From NCBI RefSeq assembly GCF_000724545.1, contig NZ_JHBV01000005.1:62001-126000 (forward strand): a DNA stretch of 64,000 nt, written 5' to 3'. The position numbers and the translations under genes are program-made. Positions within the stretch are counted from its first letter, which is position 1, and each line of letters starts with the position of its first letter. This document shows, piece by piece, positions 27,702 through 37,312 of this stretch. The notes under the pieces were generated by a model. That model saw only the letters and a list, made by a program, of their open reading frames with translations. It did no database searches and was not told where the DNA came from. This DNA is from Aureispira sp. CCB-QB1 (lineage in GTDB: Bacteria; Bacteroidota; Bacteroidia; Chitinophagales; Saprospiraceae).

Positions 27702-28607
27702 ATGCTTAAAATTGCCTTTTCTTCTATTTATAAATACACTCTTCCCGAAGGACATCGTTTTCCGATGTCTAAATACGAACTCATTCCAGCCCAATTATTA
27801 CATCAAGGCATTATAGAGCAAGAGCATTTTTTTGAGCCCCAACCCTTAGAAGAAACTTGGATTTTGCGCACGCACGACAAAGCCTATTGGCAAAGCTTAA
27901 AGGAACTCAGTATTAGCCCTAAAGCTGCCCGAAAAATTGGTTTTCCTATTCGCAAAAGTTTGATTGATCGAGGTCGAGTGATTGCGCAAGGAACCATCGA
28001 CTGTGCGTTGTATGCAAAACAATATGGTGTTGCGATGAATGTTGCGGGAGGCACGCACCACTCTTTTCGTGATAGAGGCGAAGGTTTCTGTGTATTAAAC
28101 GACTTTGCGATTGCTTCTAATTATCTCCTAGACAATCAATTGGCACAACAAATTTTGATTATTGATCTAGATGTTCACCAAGGTAATGGTACTGCCAAGA
28201 TTTTTGAACAAGAGCCAAGAGTATTTACTTTTTCTATGCATGGCGCTAAAAATTATCCGCTCCAAAAAGAAAACTCAGACTTAGATATTCCACTCGAAGA
28301 TGGTCTGAAAGACGAGCCTTACCTAGACTTGGTTCGTGCTTACATTCCTCGGTTATTAGAAGAAGTTCAACCTGATTTGGTGTTTTATTTGTCTGGTGTT
28401 GATGTCTTAGCTTCTGACAAATTAGGTCGTTTGAGCTTGAGCATTGAAGGGTGTAAAATACGAGATCAGCTCGTTTTTGAATATTGCAAAGCAGCCAACA
28501 TTCCTGTCGCCGTTAGTATGGGAGGTGGCTATTCTCCCAAATTAGCACATATTGTCGATGCCCATTGCAATACTTTTAAAATGGCTCAAGAGGTATTTTT
28601 TGATTAA
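27702..28607 (+). CDS. Histone-deacetylase-family deacetylase
   Basis: A 301-residue zinc amidohydrolase of the arginase/HDAC fold, as in bacterial acetoin-utilisation-like and acetylpolyamine deacetylases. It has the HH pair H119-H120 (GGTHHSFRDRGEG), zinc ligands D157 and H159 in IIDLDVHQGNGTA, D234 in YLSGVDVLASDKLG, and the catalytic Y of SMGGGYS near the C-terminus. All key residues are present, so it should be active on an acetylated amine; the substrate is not clear. Its stop overlaps the stop of the convergent rhomboid gene by a few bases. Confidence 0.9.
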   Translation: MLKIAFSSIYKYTLPEGHRFPMSKYELIPAQLLHQGIIEQEHFFEPQPLEETWILRTHDKAYWQSLKELSISPKAARKIGFPIRKSLIDRGRVIAQGTIDCALYAKQYGVAMNVAGGTHHSFRDRGEGFCVLNDFAIASNYLLDNQLAQQILIIDLDVHQGNGTAKIFEQEPRVFTFSMHGAKNYPLQKENSDLDIPLEDGLKDEPYLDLVRAYIPRLLEEVQPDLVFYLSGVDVLASDKLGRLSLSIEGCKIRDQLVFEYCKAANIPVAVSMGGGYSPKLAHIVDAHCNTFKMAQEVFFD

Positions 28608-29290
28608 AATATCGTACTAAGATAAAGTTTTATTTGATCTATAAAATCCAATAACAATTTGGGTTGAAATATCAATAAAAAAACAAATCCCCATACCGAT
28701 CCCCAATAGTGCGCATCATGCCCAATGTTGTCGTTACCTTGCTTACTTTTGTAAGCCGAATAAGCCAAATACAAGCCACCAAATATAAAAGCAGGAATTC
28801 TTATTGGTATAAAAATGATTCCAATTCCTCCTAATGGACTCAATAAAATAGTAGCAAACACAACACTAGAAACGGCTCCTGAAGCTCCTAGAGCGTTATA
28901 AGAAGAACTATATCTATGTTTGTAAAATGAATAGACAGACGACATGGCTAATCCCGTGAGATATAGTGTAAGGTATAAAATTGGTCCCATCAATGGACCA
29001 AAATATCTTGTACTCTTCAAATCCATTTCCAATTGTCCTCCAAACATATACAGCACAAAACTATTGAGTCCTAGATGCACCCAATCCTTGTGAATGAGTC
29101 CATGACTAAAAAAACGATACCACTGATTGTATTTATCAATGGCATACGCATTAAACAACATGCGACGTTTTTCGTCGGAGTCTTCCATATACCGATAAGA
29201 GGTATAAATTGTAATGGCCAATATTAGATAGGTTAACGGTGCTTCGTGCAAAGCAGGCTCGTTACTCAATTGCAAAAATAAGCTATTCAT
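28604..29290 (-). CDS. Rhomboid-family intramembrane serine protease
   Basis: A 228-residue polytopic inner-membrane protein with about six membrane segments. The catalytic serine is S137 in ALGASGAVSSVV (GxSGx motif) and the catalytic histidine is probably H194 in GHDAHYWGSVWG. The loop after the first helix has the family pattern FSHGLIHKDWVHLGLNSFVLYMFG. It cleaves membrane-spanning segments of target proteins. The gene overlaps the convergent deacetylase gene at the stop codons (TTAA) and lies upstream of nothing else on this strand. Confidence 0.9.
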   Translation of the reverse strand: MNSLFLQLSNEPALHEAPLTYLILAITIYTSYRYMEDSDEKRRMLFNAYAIDKYNQWYRFFSHGLIHKDWVHLGLNSFVLYMFGGQLEMDLKSTRYFGPLMGPILYLTLYLTGLAMSSVYSFYKHRYSSSYNALGASGAVSSVVFATILLSPLGGIGIIFIPIRIPAFIFGGLYLAYSAYKSKQGNDNIGHDAHYWGSVWGFVFLLIFQPKLLLDFIDQIKLYLSTIF

Positions 29291-29344
29291 GGATGTTTGT
29301 TAATTGTATATAAAGGTTTTAGAAGTTTGGCTAAAACAATATAG

Positions 29345-30055
29345 CTACTTTTTAATAGCACTAATAATTTCTTGGTTCAAAATATCACTTTCAATTTCAC
29401 CATCTTTCAAACGAATAATCCGATGAGCATGTTCGGCAATATCAGGTTCGTGTGTTACCAAAATAACGGTATTTCCATTGTTATGAATTTCTTCAAACAA
29501 AGCCATTATTTCAATAGAGGTTTTTGAGTCTAAATTTCCTGTTGGCTCATCTGCTAGAATAATTGATGGATTATTGACCAAAGCTCTAGCTACTGCCACT
29601 CGTTGTCGCTGTCCACCAGACAATTCATTAGGTTTGTGATGCACTCGATCTCCTAGTCCTACCGATTCTAATACCGCTTGAGCTTTCGCCAAACGATCTG
29701 ATTTTTTCATACCAGAGTAAACCAAAGGCAAAGCTACATTTTCTAAAGAAGACAATCTTGGGATTAAATTAAAGGTCTGAAAGACAAAACCAATCTCTTT
29801 GTTTCGAATCTCTGCTAATTCATCATCTACCAAAGTAGATACATTTTGATTGTTCAACAGATAAGTACCCGCAGAAGGAGTGTCTAAACAACCTAACATA
29901 TTCATCAAGGTTGATTTACCTGATCCTGATGGTCCCATCAAAGCTACATATTCGTTGCGTTTAATATTCAATGTTACCCCTCGAAGCGCATGCACAACTT
30001 GCTCCCCCATTTGGTAACTTTTTTTGACATTTTGAATGTCTATGACTCGTTGCAT
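29345..30055 (-). CDS. ABC transporter ATP-binding protein (LolD/MacB type)
   Basis: A 236-residue ATPase. It has Walker [10 protein letters not shown], the Q-loop [11 protein letters not shown], the signature [15 protein letters not shown], Walker [14 protein letters not shown] and the H-loop [13 protein letters not shown]. The phrase [18 protein letters not shown] is typical of the MacB/LolD group that works with MacB-type permeases in export of lipoproteins, peptides or antibiotics. The ATG at 30055 is chosen because the longer reading to 30196 lies inside msrB. No permease gene is present in this window. It begins 4 bases after the msrB stop codon, so the two are probably co-transcribed. 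Confidence 0.92.
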   Translation of the reverse strand: MQRVIDIQNVKKSYQMGEQVVHALRGVTLNIKRNEYVALMGPSGSGKSTLMNMLGCLDTPSAGTYLLNNQNVSTLVDDELAEIRNKEIGFVFQTFNLIPRLSSLENVALPLVYSGMKKSDRLAKAQAVLESVGLGDRVHHKPNELSGGQRQRVAVARALVNNPSIILADEPTGNLDSKTSIEIMALFEEIHNNGNTVILVTHEPDIAEHAHRIIRLKDGEIESDILNQEIISAIKK

Positions 30056-30059
30056 GGTA

Positions 30060-30455
30060 TTATTTTTTAGGCACAAAATCCAAAGATACAGAATTGATAC
30101 AATAACGCACGCCTGTTGGTGGAGGACCATCGTTGAAAATATGCCCCAAATGACTTTCACAGGTAGAACAAACCAACTCCACTCGTCGCATACCATGGCT
30201 ATTATCTGCTCGTTGCGTAATGTTCGCCGTTTCTAACTCTCCCCAAAAAGAAGGCCAGCCACATCCTGAATGATACTTATTGGTAGAATCAAACAAAGGT
30301 GTTTTGCAAGCATTACACAAATACGTCCCTTCTTCTTCATGATTATAATACGCTCCTGTAAAAGCTCGTTCAGTGCCAGCTTGTCTCAATACGTTATACT
30401 CTAAGTCAGAAAGTTGATTTTTCCATTCTGCTTCTGTCTTATTTATTTTTTTCAT
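30060..30455 (-). CDS. msrB: Peptide-methionine (R)-S-oxide reductase MsrB
   Basis: Reduces methionine-R-sulfoxide in proteins. The 131-residue length and motifs fit Msr[48 protein letters not shown] and the catalytic cysteine C119 in [12 protein letters not shown]. The zinc cysteines C47, C50, C96 and C99 are present. No signal peptide, so the enzyme is cytosolic. It is followed by the ABC ATPase gene after 4 bases. Confidence 0.95.
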   Translation of the reverse strand: MKKINKTEAEWKNQLSDLEYNVLRQAGTERAFTGAYYNHEEEGTYLCNACKTPLFDSTNKYHSGCGWPSFWGELETANITQRADNSHGMRRVELVCSTCESHLGHIFNDGPPPTGVRYCINSVSLDFVPKK

Positions 30456-30601
30456 TATTGACCGTTTTCTAGTTGTTCAAAGTTTGAAATTACATGTTAT
30501 GCTTATAGGTTTTATTCGTATTATTGCATAGGTATAATAATACCCCTTAAAACATTATTATTAACAATAAAAAGTAATAATCGTTCTGTTCTTAACATCA
30601 A

Positions 30602-30775
30602 TAGTTCGTTGAAAAACTTTATTAGTTTGATAATCAGCAAGTTGCGTCTTTGTTGCGTTTTGTGTTAAAATTTTGATTATCAAACTAATATAAATGTGCT
30701 TTTTTATCTTTTTGGTAAAAAAGTAAAAAACTAAGCTTGCGCCCTCATGAGCGTAGCGAACTAATCAACGAACTA
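30602..30775. repeat. Palindromic dispersed repeat, family 1 copy D
   Basis: A 174-bp element with perfect 11-bp terminal inverted repeats TAGTTCGTTGA (30602-30612) and TCAACGAACTA (30765-30775). An internal 15-bp perfect stem pairs 30621-30635 with 30675-30689. The left 130 bases match copy E nearly base for base; the last 40 bases (AGCTTGCGCCCTCATGAGCG) belong to a second module. It fills the middle of the 412-bp gap between msrB and the membrane protein gene; nothing else was seen there. Confidence 0.85.
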
Positions 30776-30867
30776 CTATAACATAGATATAATAATCAAC
30801 CACTCTTTCATATTTCAATAAAGATACAATTGTCCTTTGCATCTCATCTAAGAAATCGACCAAAACA

Positions 30868-31404
30868 ATGGAACAACTCGACGAACATCTAAGCTCTACG
30901 AATCTCAACACACCTCCTAGTTTTAGGCAACTAGGAATTACTTTTTTCATTTATTTTATACTCTTAATTTTCAGTATTGTTATCTATACGACAATATTTG
31001 AAACGTTTGGTTTATTTAGCCTATTAAACCAATTTCAAGATACAATAAAATTTCCAATCAGACCTGTCCTATTACTTTTTGTCCTAGAAGGCTTGGTTAT
31101 TTTTTCCAATTACTATTTGCAGGGACGTTTGTACGAACTATTTCACCAATCCATTTCAAAAGCCGTACTTATTCCTATTTTATGTTGGGTAATCATCATA
31201 GGTGGCACTTTCATGTACGACACGTACCAAAGTATTCCTATTAACCTAAATATTTTCATAAGGTTAGGGACATTGCTGGGTTGGTATGGCACTCTGTGCT
31301 TAATTATTGCGTATTATTTTCAACATTCTAATAGAAAGCTATATTACAGTTTGCTATTTCTACATTGGATTTTGTATGCCCTTATATTTTATTTCACGTT
31401 CTAG
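30868..31404 (+). CDS. Five-helix membrane protein of unknown function
   Basis: A 178-residue protein with a charged cytoplasmic start (MEQLDEHLSSTNLNTPP) followed by five hydrophobic segments at about 25-48, 65-87, 95-118, 125-147 and 155-177. No motif is recognised. It stands alone. Confidence 0.65.
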   Translation: MEQLDEHLSSTNLNTPPSFRQLGITFFIYFILLIFSIVIYTTIFETFGLFSLLNQFQDTIKFPIRPVLLLFVLEGLVIFSNYYLQGRLYELFHQSISKAVLIPILCWVIIIGGTFMYDTYQSIPINLNIFIRLGTLLGWYGTLCLIIAYYFQHSNRKLYYSLLFLHWILYALIFYFTF

Positions 31405-31520
31405 TACTTTGCTAGCTGCTAATAAAAACGATTAATTAACAGTTTAGTGTGAACAATGTTGGTTTAAAAGTATTAATTTTAATACAAGTTTTTTTTACAG
31501 AGTATCACCAAACAGCATTC

Positions 31521-32498
31521 ATGAAAATCATACCTATTCTTAGTCTTTTTTTGCTATTCATTTTATCAACGGCTTGCGAAAAAGAATTCATCCCTGAAAC
31601 TACCTACGACGGTCCAGAGCTTGTTGTAGAAGGTTATATTAGTGTAGGTCCAGGAGCATTACCGCCTTATGTCATTCTAACCAAAAGCATTGAATATTCC
31701 TCAACGATTGGCAGTGATATTTTAACTGATATTTTTGTCCATGATGCAGAAGTTAGCATTTCGGATGGCAATAACAAAGTGCAATTACAAGAACTATGCG
31801 TAAGCGATCTTCAGGCACTCCCCCCCTTTCTTCGAGATGCAATCCTTCAAGCTATCGGAATACCCAACAACTTTGACTCTACAGGATTTGATATTTGTGT
31901 CTATACCGATTTATTGGGGATTGTTGGCTTGGGAGTCGATGTAAAAGAAGGAGGAAGTTATGATTTAGAAATTAAAACAGATGATTTTAATACTGTCACC
32001 GCTACGACAACCATTCCTTACGCTGTTATCGTAGATTCTCTGACCTATATCAACCATCCTAGCTATCCAGCCAATGATTCGTTAGTAGAAGTAGCTGCTC
32101 ATTTCAAAGATCCAGTTGGTCCCAATTATTATAGAGGTTTTTCCAAACGAAATAACGAACCTTTTTACCCTTCTAGTACACGAGGCACCAACGGGTCGGT
32201 GAGTGACGATAATATCTTTGATGGGCAAGAATTTAGCTTTGGAGTTATTCGTGGGCAAGATCCTTTTGGAGATTTTGACTTTGATACTTTTGGTTATTTT
32301 TGGCGGGGCGATACGGTTACTTTTCGTGCGGCAAACATTGATTATGCCCACTTCCGATTTTGGCAAACACTAGAGTATAATTCAGGTTCTCAAGGACCTT
32401 TTGGCACCTACACTCGTATTGAGTCCAACATTAAAGGTGGTTTGGGAATCTGGGGCGGTATGTCCTATCGTGATTACACCTTGATGATTCCTGAATAG
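31521..32498 (+). CDS. DUF4249-family outer-membrane lipoprotein
   Basis: A 325-residue lipoprotein from the ATG at 31521; the lipobox is LSTAC with the cysteine about residue 19. The N-terminal domain (ELVVEGYISVGPGALPPYVILTKSIEY, then VHDAEVSISDG) is the start of DUF4249, an Ig-like exported family that almost always accompanies a TonB-dependent receptor in Bacteroidota. Middle and end follow the family (SYDLEIKTDDFNTVTATTTIP, YYRGFSKRNNEPF). The upstream reading from 31449 adds a second hydrophobic stretch and is less likely. The receptor gene follows after 114 bases with its own promoter-like motif. Confidence 0.85.
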   Translation: MKIIPILSLFLLFILSTACEKEFIPETTYDGPELVVEGYISVGPGALPPYVILTKSIEYSSTIGSDILTDIFVHDAEVSISDGNNKVQLQELCVSDLQALPPFLRDAILQAIGIPNNFDSTGFDICVYTDLLGIVGLGVDVKEGGSYDLEIKTDDFNTVTATTTIPYAVIVDSLTYINHPSYPANDSLVEVAAHFKDPVGPNYYRGFSKRNNEPFYPSSTRGTNGSVSDDNIFDGQEFSFGVIRGQDPFGDFDFDTFGYFWRGDTVTFRAANIDYAHFRFWQTLEYNSGSQGPFGTYTRIESNIKGGLGIWGGMSYRDYTLMIPE

Positions 32499-32584
32499 AT
32501 TGCCGACATAAAAACGCTTCTATAGAATTTGTAAAAAAGTCAAAAATTAGCCCATCAGTATCCTAAAACTGTTTATAAAATCCC

Positions 32585-32592
32585 TAGTTTTG
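32585..32592 (+). promoter_or_regulatory. Candidate -7 promoter element of the TonB receptor gene
   Basis: TAGTTTTG, a perfect match to the Bacteroidota -7 motif TAnnTTTG, 20 bases before the ATG at 32613. The matching -33 TTG is not clear, so the promoter may be weak or activated. Confidence 0.4.
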
Positions 32593-32612
32593 CACATACA
32601 AAAACAACAGGG

Positions 32613-34505
32613 ATGCAATTCTATTTAATTTTATGGTGTTTACTTTTCTTGAGTACTCCTATTATGGCACAACAAGACAGTACCATCTTAACCGATCATA
32701 GTGATACGATTATTCTTGAAAAAAGTCGCTTGCCCGACTTTGGGCTAGGACACAATACCAAACACTTAGGCAAAGAAGTTTTAAGTACTTATAGTAGTCG
32801 AAATTTAGCGCAAGTACTTCAATTAGAGAGTACTTTTTTTGTCAAAAACTATGGCCCAAGTGGTATTAGCAGCCTATCTGGACGAGGTGGTGGTGCTAGC
32901 CATACCGCTGTTTTATGGGAAGGCTTTAACATCCAAAGCCCCATGTTGGGTCAAGCTGATATTTCCTTACTTCCTGCTGTTTTTGTAGACTATGTAGACA
33001 TTCAGTATGGTGGCGAATCTGCCTTATTTGGCAATAGTTCTATTGGAGGCGCCTTGCACCTTGGAACCAATTCAAAATTTGGTAGAGGCTGGCATTTTGA
33101 AGGGAATTTGCACGGAGGTTCTTTTGAGGATATTGGTCAACAATTCAACTTAAGTTACAGCAATCATTGGTATTCGGGCAGTATTCGTTCTTTTTATCAT
33201 AATGCTAAAAACAATTATCTATTTAAAGATATTAATGCCTTTGGTTTTCCTAAGCCTATCAAAGAGCAAACCAACGCTCGTTTGCAACAATGGGGGATTT
33301 TGCAAGAGCACAATGTCAAGTTTAAGAAGCATCAATTGGGAATCAAAGCGTGGTATCAAGACAGCAAACGTCAAATTCCTCCCCCTTTATTATTGAGCAG
33401 TAGTAATGATTTTCAAAAAGATGAAGCATTGCGATTGGTTGCTCATTGGAAAACCTATTTTGATACGCAAGTTTGGAAAGCTCGATCCGCCCTATTCTTA
33501 GAATCCCTGCATTTTCAAAGTGATGCTGTTAACTCCTTGAGTAAGATATTAAGTTCTATTTCTGAAATTGAAAATAAATGGTATTTAAACAATTTACACC
33601 ACTTCAATTTTGGCTTGAACTACAGCTTTTTTAAAGCCAGTTCTGGAGGCTATACTCAAGATCCACAACAACACCGACTTGCGCTTTTTGGTGCGTATAA
33701 GTTTACAAGCGCCCAAAAGAAATGGGCAGGCACGTTTTCTATAAGAGAAGAGTTGGTCAATAACAATCTAATTACACCAGCAGCATCCTTAGGAGGCACC
33801 TGGAATTTTTACAAAAAGTTCCGACTAAACTTACACTTATCCCATAACTACCGTTTGCCCACGTTTAATGACTTATATTGGAACACATTAGGAAATAGCA
33901 ACCTAAAACCTGAATATAGTTGGAATAGTGAATTGGGGCTTTGTCTACCATTTTGGTTCAAACAGTTTCATATTGAAACAACGATAACTGGATTTTGTAA
34001 TTTGGTAAACGATTGGATTTTATGGTCTCCCAATACAGCGGGCTTGTGGCGACCAAGTAACGTTGAACAAGTTTGGGCACGAGGAATGGAATTAAATGTG
34101 CAAGGAAAATTTCATTGGAAACAATGGCAATTCAAAGCGGCCGCTAATTACGCATTTACACAAAGCACTCGCACCAAAGGCTCCGAACAATCTACCATTG
34201 GCAAACAGCTTATTTATACCCCAGCACACAATGCCAATATACGACTACAAGTTCAATACCGTCAAACCAGTTTGTTGTATCAGCATAGCGTAACGTCCTT
34301 GCGGTATATTGATAATGCTAATACAGAAATATTACCTCTATTCCACGTTGGGTATCTGCGCTTGAATCAACGTTTTAGTTTTAAAAACACTTCTGCAAAT
34401 CTTTACTTACAAATCAATAACTTATTTGGAGAAGATTATCAAGTTGTTAGTAACCGAGCAATGCCTTGGCAACAATTTGAACTGGGAATCGGAGTTCGAT
34501 TATAG
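32613..34505 (+). CDS. TonB-dependent outer-membrane receptor (BtuB-like)
   Basis: A 630-residue outer-membrane transporter with signal peptide (FYLILWCLLFLSTPIMAQ). The plug domain (about 50-150) has SRNLAQVLQLESTFFVKNYGPSGISSLSGRGG, HTAVLWEGFNIQSPMLGQAD and VDIQYGGESALFGNSSIGGALHL. The rest is a long beta barrel of alternating strands that ends with aromatic residues and L (FELGIGVRL). It lacks the N-terminal CarboxypepD_reg domain of SusC proteins and is closest in plan to BtuB-like receptors. It probably works with the DUF4249 lipoprotein encoded just upstream; the substrate is unknown. Confidence 0.9.
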   Translation: MQFYLILWCLLFLSTPIMAQQDSTILTDHSDTIILEKSRLPDFGLGHNTKHLGKEVLSTYSSRNLAQVLQLESTFFVKNYGPSGISSLSGRGGGASHTAVLWEGFNIQSPMLGQADISLLPAVFVDYVDIQYGGESALFGNSSIGGALHLGTNSKFGRGWHFEGNLHGGSFEDIGQQFNLSYSNHWYSGSIRSFYHNAKNNYLFKDINAFGFPKPIKEQTNARLQQWGILQEHNVKFKKHQLGIKAWYQDSKRQIPPPLLLSSSNDFQKDEALRLVAHWKTYFDTQVWKARSALFLESLHFQSDAVNSLSKILSSISEIENKWYLNNLHHFNFGLNYSFFKASSGGYTQDPQQHRLALFGAYKFTSAQKKWAGTFSIREELVNNNLITPAASLGGTWNFYKKFRLNLHLSHNYRLPTFNDLYWNTLGNSNLKPEYSWNSELGLCLPFWFKQFHIETTITGFCNLVNDWILWSPNTAGLWRPSNVEQVWARGMELNVQGKFHWKQWQFKAAANYAFTQSTRTKGSEQSTIGKQLIYTPAHNANIRLQVQYRQTSLLYQHSVTSLRYIDNANTEILPLFHVGYLRLNQRFSFKNTSANLYLQINNLFGEDYQVVSNRAMPWQQFELGIGVRL

Positions 34506-34523
34506 TTTAACTTAAAACAAAAA

Positions 34524-34550
34524 ACTCTCAAGAAACAATTTCTTGAGAGT
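34524..34550 (+). terminator. Terminator after the TonB receptor gene
   Basis: A 12-bp perfect stem (34524-34535 with 34539-34550) and a 3-base loop lie 18 bases after the receptor stop codon. An A-run precedes it and no T-run follows closely, so a role from the opposite side (convergent gene ending at 34603) is also possible. Confidence 0.7.
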
Positions 34551-34602
34551 CATTCAATCTGTTATTAAAGTCTTGCCTACAATATTCATTCATGAAGAAC
34601 AT

Positions 34603-35559
34603 CTATAGAGAATTGGGCAAGAACGCTTTATTTTTACGCAATGAAATTTTCACATACTCCTTAGCAGGAAATTTCAAATTTTTAGCGTTTGCTTTTTCTA
34701 GTTGTACAGAGGTTTTAATTTGAGCCAAGGAATACTCTTTAGAACCAGCTTTGTATACTCCTACCAAACGATTCAAAACATCACCCATGATAGCCGAAAA
34801 GTCTTCTGCTGCTACCAAGTCTGCCTTTCCATCAATCTCCTCCACCGTATGACAAACAACGTCTAAGATAATTTCTCTTCTTTTTATTTTGTTTTGGACA
34901 TCTTGTGGTAGATTTGTCCACCAATATTGCAATGTTTTGATATTGTCATTGGTAACATTTTTTTCTCTTAGAAAAATATCTGCTGTAAACTCTTGCAATT
35001 TTACAGGAACTTGTTTTACCAAACGAATATTGGTTGCATGTTCTCCTTCTTGTGGATTTTTTTGACCATCAATCAGGGTTGTACTAACAGTATATTTCAT
35101 TTCTGTTTCAGAACCAATAATTTGTTCTAAAGCTTCACCTGTATTTTCTATTTGTGAGTCATTTAATTGAGGGTTAATATCCTTTTTATCGTTTGTACGA
35201 ATATTAGATACCACTTCAATATCTATTTCGTTTGATTTAATCTGAGATTGAACAGGTTTAGGCAAACTATCCCACCAAGATTCTAATTCTTTGACATTAG
35301 CGTCGGACAATTTGGCTTCTTTTTGTTCATTTTTGGCACGAATCAAACGAATTTCGTGTTCTTGAATTGGCACAGAAATCGTCATTTCTTCGTCTATAGC
35401 AGTTGTTGAAGAAGTAGTATTCAGTGCTAAGTTTTCATTGTTAACAATAGCGCTATCGTCATCATTAGCAGCAACTGGTGCAGCATCATTGGCACATCCA
35501 GTTAGCAAAATTGCTACAAAGGAAGTTAAGATGATGTTATATATAAATGTGTCTTTCAT
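34603..35559 (-). CDS. Lipoprotein with an internally duplicated helical motif
   Basis: A 318-residue lipoprotein (lipobox LLTGC, cysteine at about residue 22). Two related segments stand out: NVKELESWWDSLPKPVQSQI and NIKTLQYWWTNLPQDVQNKI, each followed by K-x-x-E-I-x-(I/L)-x-V-V. Each segment is followed by a short region with E-x-L and I-x-G residues (EALEQIIGSE; DVLNRLVGV). The duplication suggests a two-domain protein. I do not recognise the family. It is transcribed away from the receptor and sits 51 bases downstream of the membrane subtilase gene on the same strand. Confidence 0.7.
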   Translation of the reverse strand: MKDTFIYNIILTSFVAILLTGCANDAAPVAANDDDSAIVNNENLALNTTSSTTAIDEEMTISVPIQEHEIRLIRAKNEQKEAKLSDANVKELESWWDSLPKPVQSQIKSNEIDIEVVSNIRTNDKKDINPQLNDSQIENTGEALEQIIGSETEMKYTVSTTLIDGQKNPQEGEHATNIRLVKQVPVKLQEFTADIFLREKNVTNDNIKTLQYWWTNLPQDVQNKIKRREIILDVVCHTVEEIDGKADLVAAEDFSAIMGDVLNRLVGVYKAGSKEYSLAQIKTSVQLEKANAKNLKFPAKEYVKISLRKNKAFLPNSL

Positions 35560-35610
35560 AATTTCTTATTAATCATTACCAATAATACAGCAAAAATATT
35601 GCCAAAAACA

Positions 35611-37167
35611 CTATTTCTTTAACAAACTTTTAACGGCATTTGCAGGATGAATTAACGCACCTGTAACTTTAGTATTACGAGTCTCTAGACCTGTTTGTTT
35701 CAATATTTTATAGGCTTCTTCGGTTGTTAACTTAGGTTGAATAGATTTCATAAGCCCCAACAACCCCGCCACATAGGGAGTCGCCATAGAAGTTCCATTA
35801 AAATATTCGTATTTATTATTTGGAATAGTAGAGTAAATATCTACTCCTGGAGCTGCGATTCCCATTTTTAGACCGCTAACATCATTGCTGAATACTGCTT
35901 TATCCAAATCTGGTGCTAATGCTGCTACTGTAATCACTCCATCGACAGAAGCAGGTGCTCGTTTTCTGGCATCTATATTTTCATTTCCAGCAGCCACTAC
36001 TACAATACCTCCCTTTTTGTTCGCATACTTGACAGCCTGTTTGTATGCTCTTTGAGATTGCGCTGTAGCAGGTCCGCCAAGAGACATTGACAAAACATCT
36101 GCCCCATTATCCGCCGCCAATAACATTCCATTAATGATTGTTCGTTGTGTTGTATTGCCATATTTGCCAAATACTTTTACACTAGTTACCTCTACAAAAT
36201 CGCCTGTTGGTGCAAACGAAGCGATTCCTATACCATTGTTAGAAACAGCCGCTGCAATCCCTGCACAATGCGTTCCGTGTCCATGAGGATCCGTATTATG
36301 ATCGGTCGAAATAGATACAAAGCTGCTGTTTAAATCTTCGTGTTTTGCGTCTACCCCTGTATCAATGATTGCAATTTTTGCTTTTTTCTTAGGTTGTATT
36401 TTTTGCGTTGCCAATAATTCATACAATGCCTCTACATCCATGGCTTCATGTCCCCAAACTTTTTCTACATCTGGATCATTTGCTGTATATTTCTTTTTCT
36501 TGCGAGCCGGCACATCTTTAGCTATACTTTCTGAAGGATCCAACGATAACACTTCATTCGCTTCAATATGATCAATTAAATTACTCGCTTTAAACGTAGC
36601 AACAATCGCATCGTAATGTGCAATTTGATTGGTGGGGATATTAACTGCATAATAATCGTCCAAGTCTGTGCTTGCGCCATCTTTAAGAGCAAAAGCAGGC
36701 TCTAGCTTTAGCTGATATTGATCAATAATAGTTTGTAATTCGGACAATTGATGACCATTACTAACTTCTACCAACAACTCATTGTCAGGGTCTAAACCAT
36801 CTATATTAGTAGAAGTTGATGTTGTCTGTTCCAAAGCATCTGACTCGGCAAATGGGAACCAATCAATTCCTCTTACACCACAATAGTATCCTATGGTCAT
36901 TAAAATCAACATAGGAATAAAAATAATCTTGCTGCTACTAAAAGTATTTAGAAAAAAGCCTGCTCCAAACAGAAAGATAATGTTGATCGCAAGTGTTGAC
37001 CAAGAAACAACTCCTGGCATTAGCAACGCCATTCCCAAATAAAGTCCAAACGAACTTAAGAATAGCTTTCCAAAAATTCCTCGTATCTCATTGTTTTCTT
37101 TAAACAGAAACCAAAAAGCCAAAGAAACAAAAGAAGCCAAAAATATAATTAATGTGAGCATACTCAT
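35611..37167 (-). CDS. Polytopic membrane S8 (subtilisin-like) serine protease
   Basis: A 518-residue protein that begins with about four membrane segments (residues 3-22, 33-52, 57-75 and 80-96). A linker with possible propeptide (110-230) follows, then a peptidase S8 domain with the full triad: D269 (IAIIDTGVDAKHED), H297 (HGHGTHCAGIAAA) and S460 (FNGTSMATPYVAGLLGL), plus the oxyanion asparagine N395 (VAAGNEN). The catalytic domain should face the periplasm. Subtilases with four N-terminal helices and no plain signal peptide are unusual. The gene is followed by a lipoprotein gene and is preceded by the small protein gene at 37313. The substrate is unknown. Confidence 0.85.
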   Translation of the reverse strand: MSMLTLIIFLASFVSLAFWFLFKENNEIRGIFGKLFLSSFGLYLGMALLMPGVVSWSTLAINIIFLFGAGFFLNTFSSSKIIFIPMLILMTIGYYCGVRGIDWFPFAESDALEQTTSTSTNIDGLDPDNELLVEVSNGHQLSELQTIIDQYQLKLEPAFALKDGASTDLDDYYAVNIPTNQIAHYDAIVATFKASNLIDHIEANEVLSLDPSESIAKDVPARKKKKYTANDPDVEKVWGHEAMDVEALYELLATQKIQPKKKAKIAIIDTGVDAKHEDLNSSFVSISTDHNTDPHGHGTHCAGIAAAVSNNGIGIASFAPTGDFVEVTSVKVFGKYGNTTQRTIINGMLLAADNGADVLSMSLGGPATAQSQRAYKQAVKYANKKGGIVVVAAGNENIDARKRAPASVDGVITVAALAPDLDKAVFSNDVSGLKMGIAAPGVDIYSTIPNNKYEYFNGTSMATPYVAGLLGLMKSIQPKLTTEEAYKILKQTGLETRNTKVTGALIHPANAVKSLLKK

Positions 37168-37312
37168 CCTATTGTGTTATCTATTTCTTTAATTAATGCC
37201 CTTTTTATCAAAAGGTTACCTTTTTTGTAGTTCTTACAGTTGTTTGAACATAGTCATAAATAATACTTCGTTGATTTTTTAACGAAGCAATCCATAAAAG
37301 CGGTTGCACTTT

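Noticed and set aside
29345-30055. A complete MacB/LolCDE export system
   Set aside because: Only the ATPase is present; no permease or periplasmic adaptor gene is visible.
37266-37287. A further copy of repeat family 1 (CTTCGTTGA...AACGAAG)
   Set aside because: It has only the short end-like words with no inner modules; more likely a small hairpin after the 71-residue protein gene.
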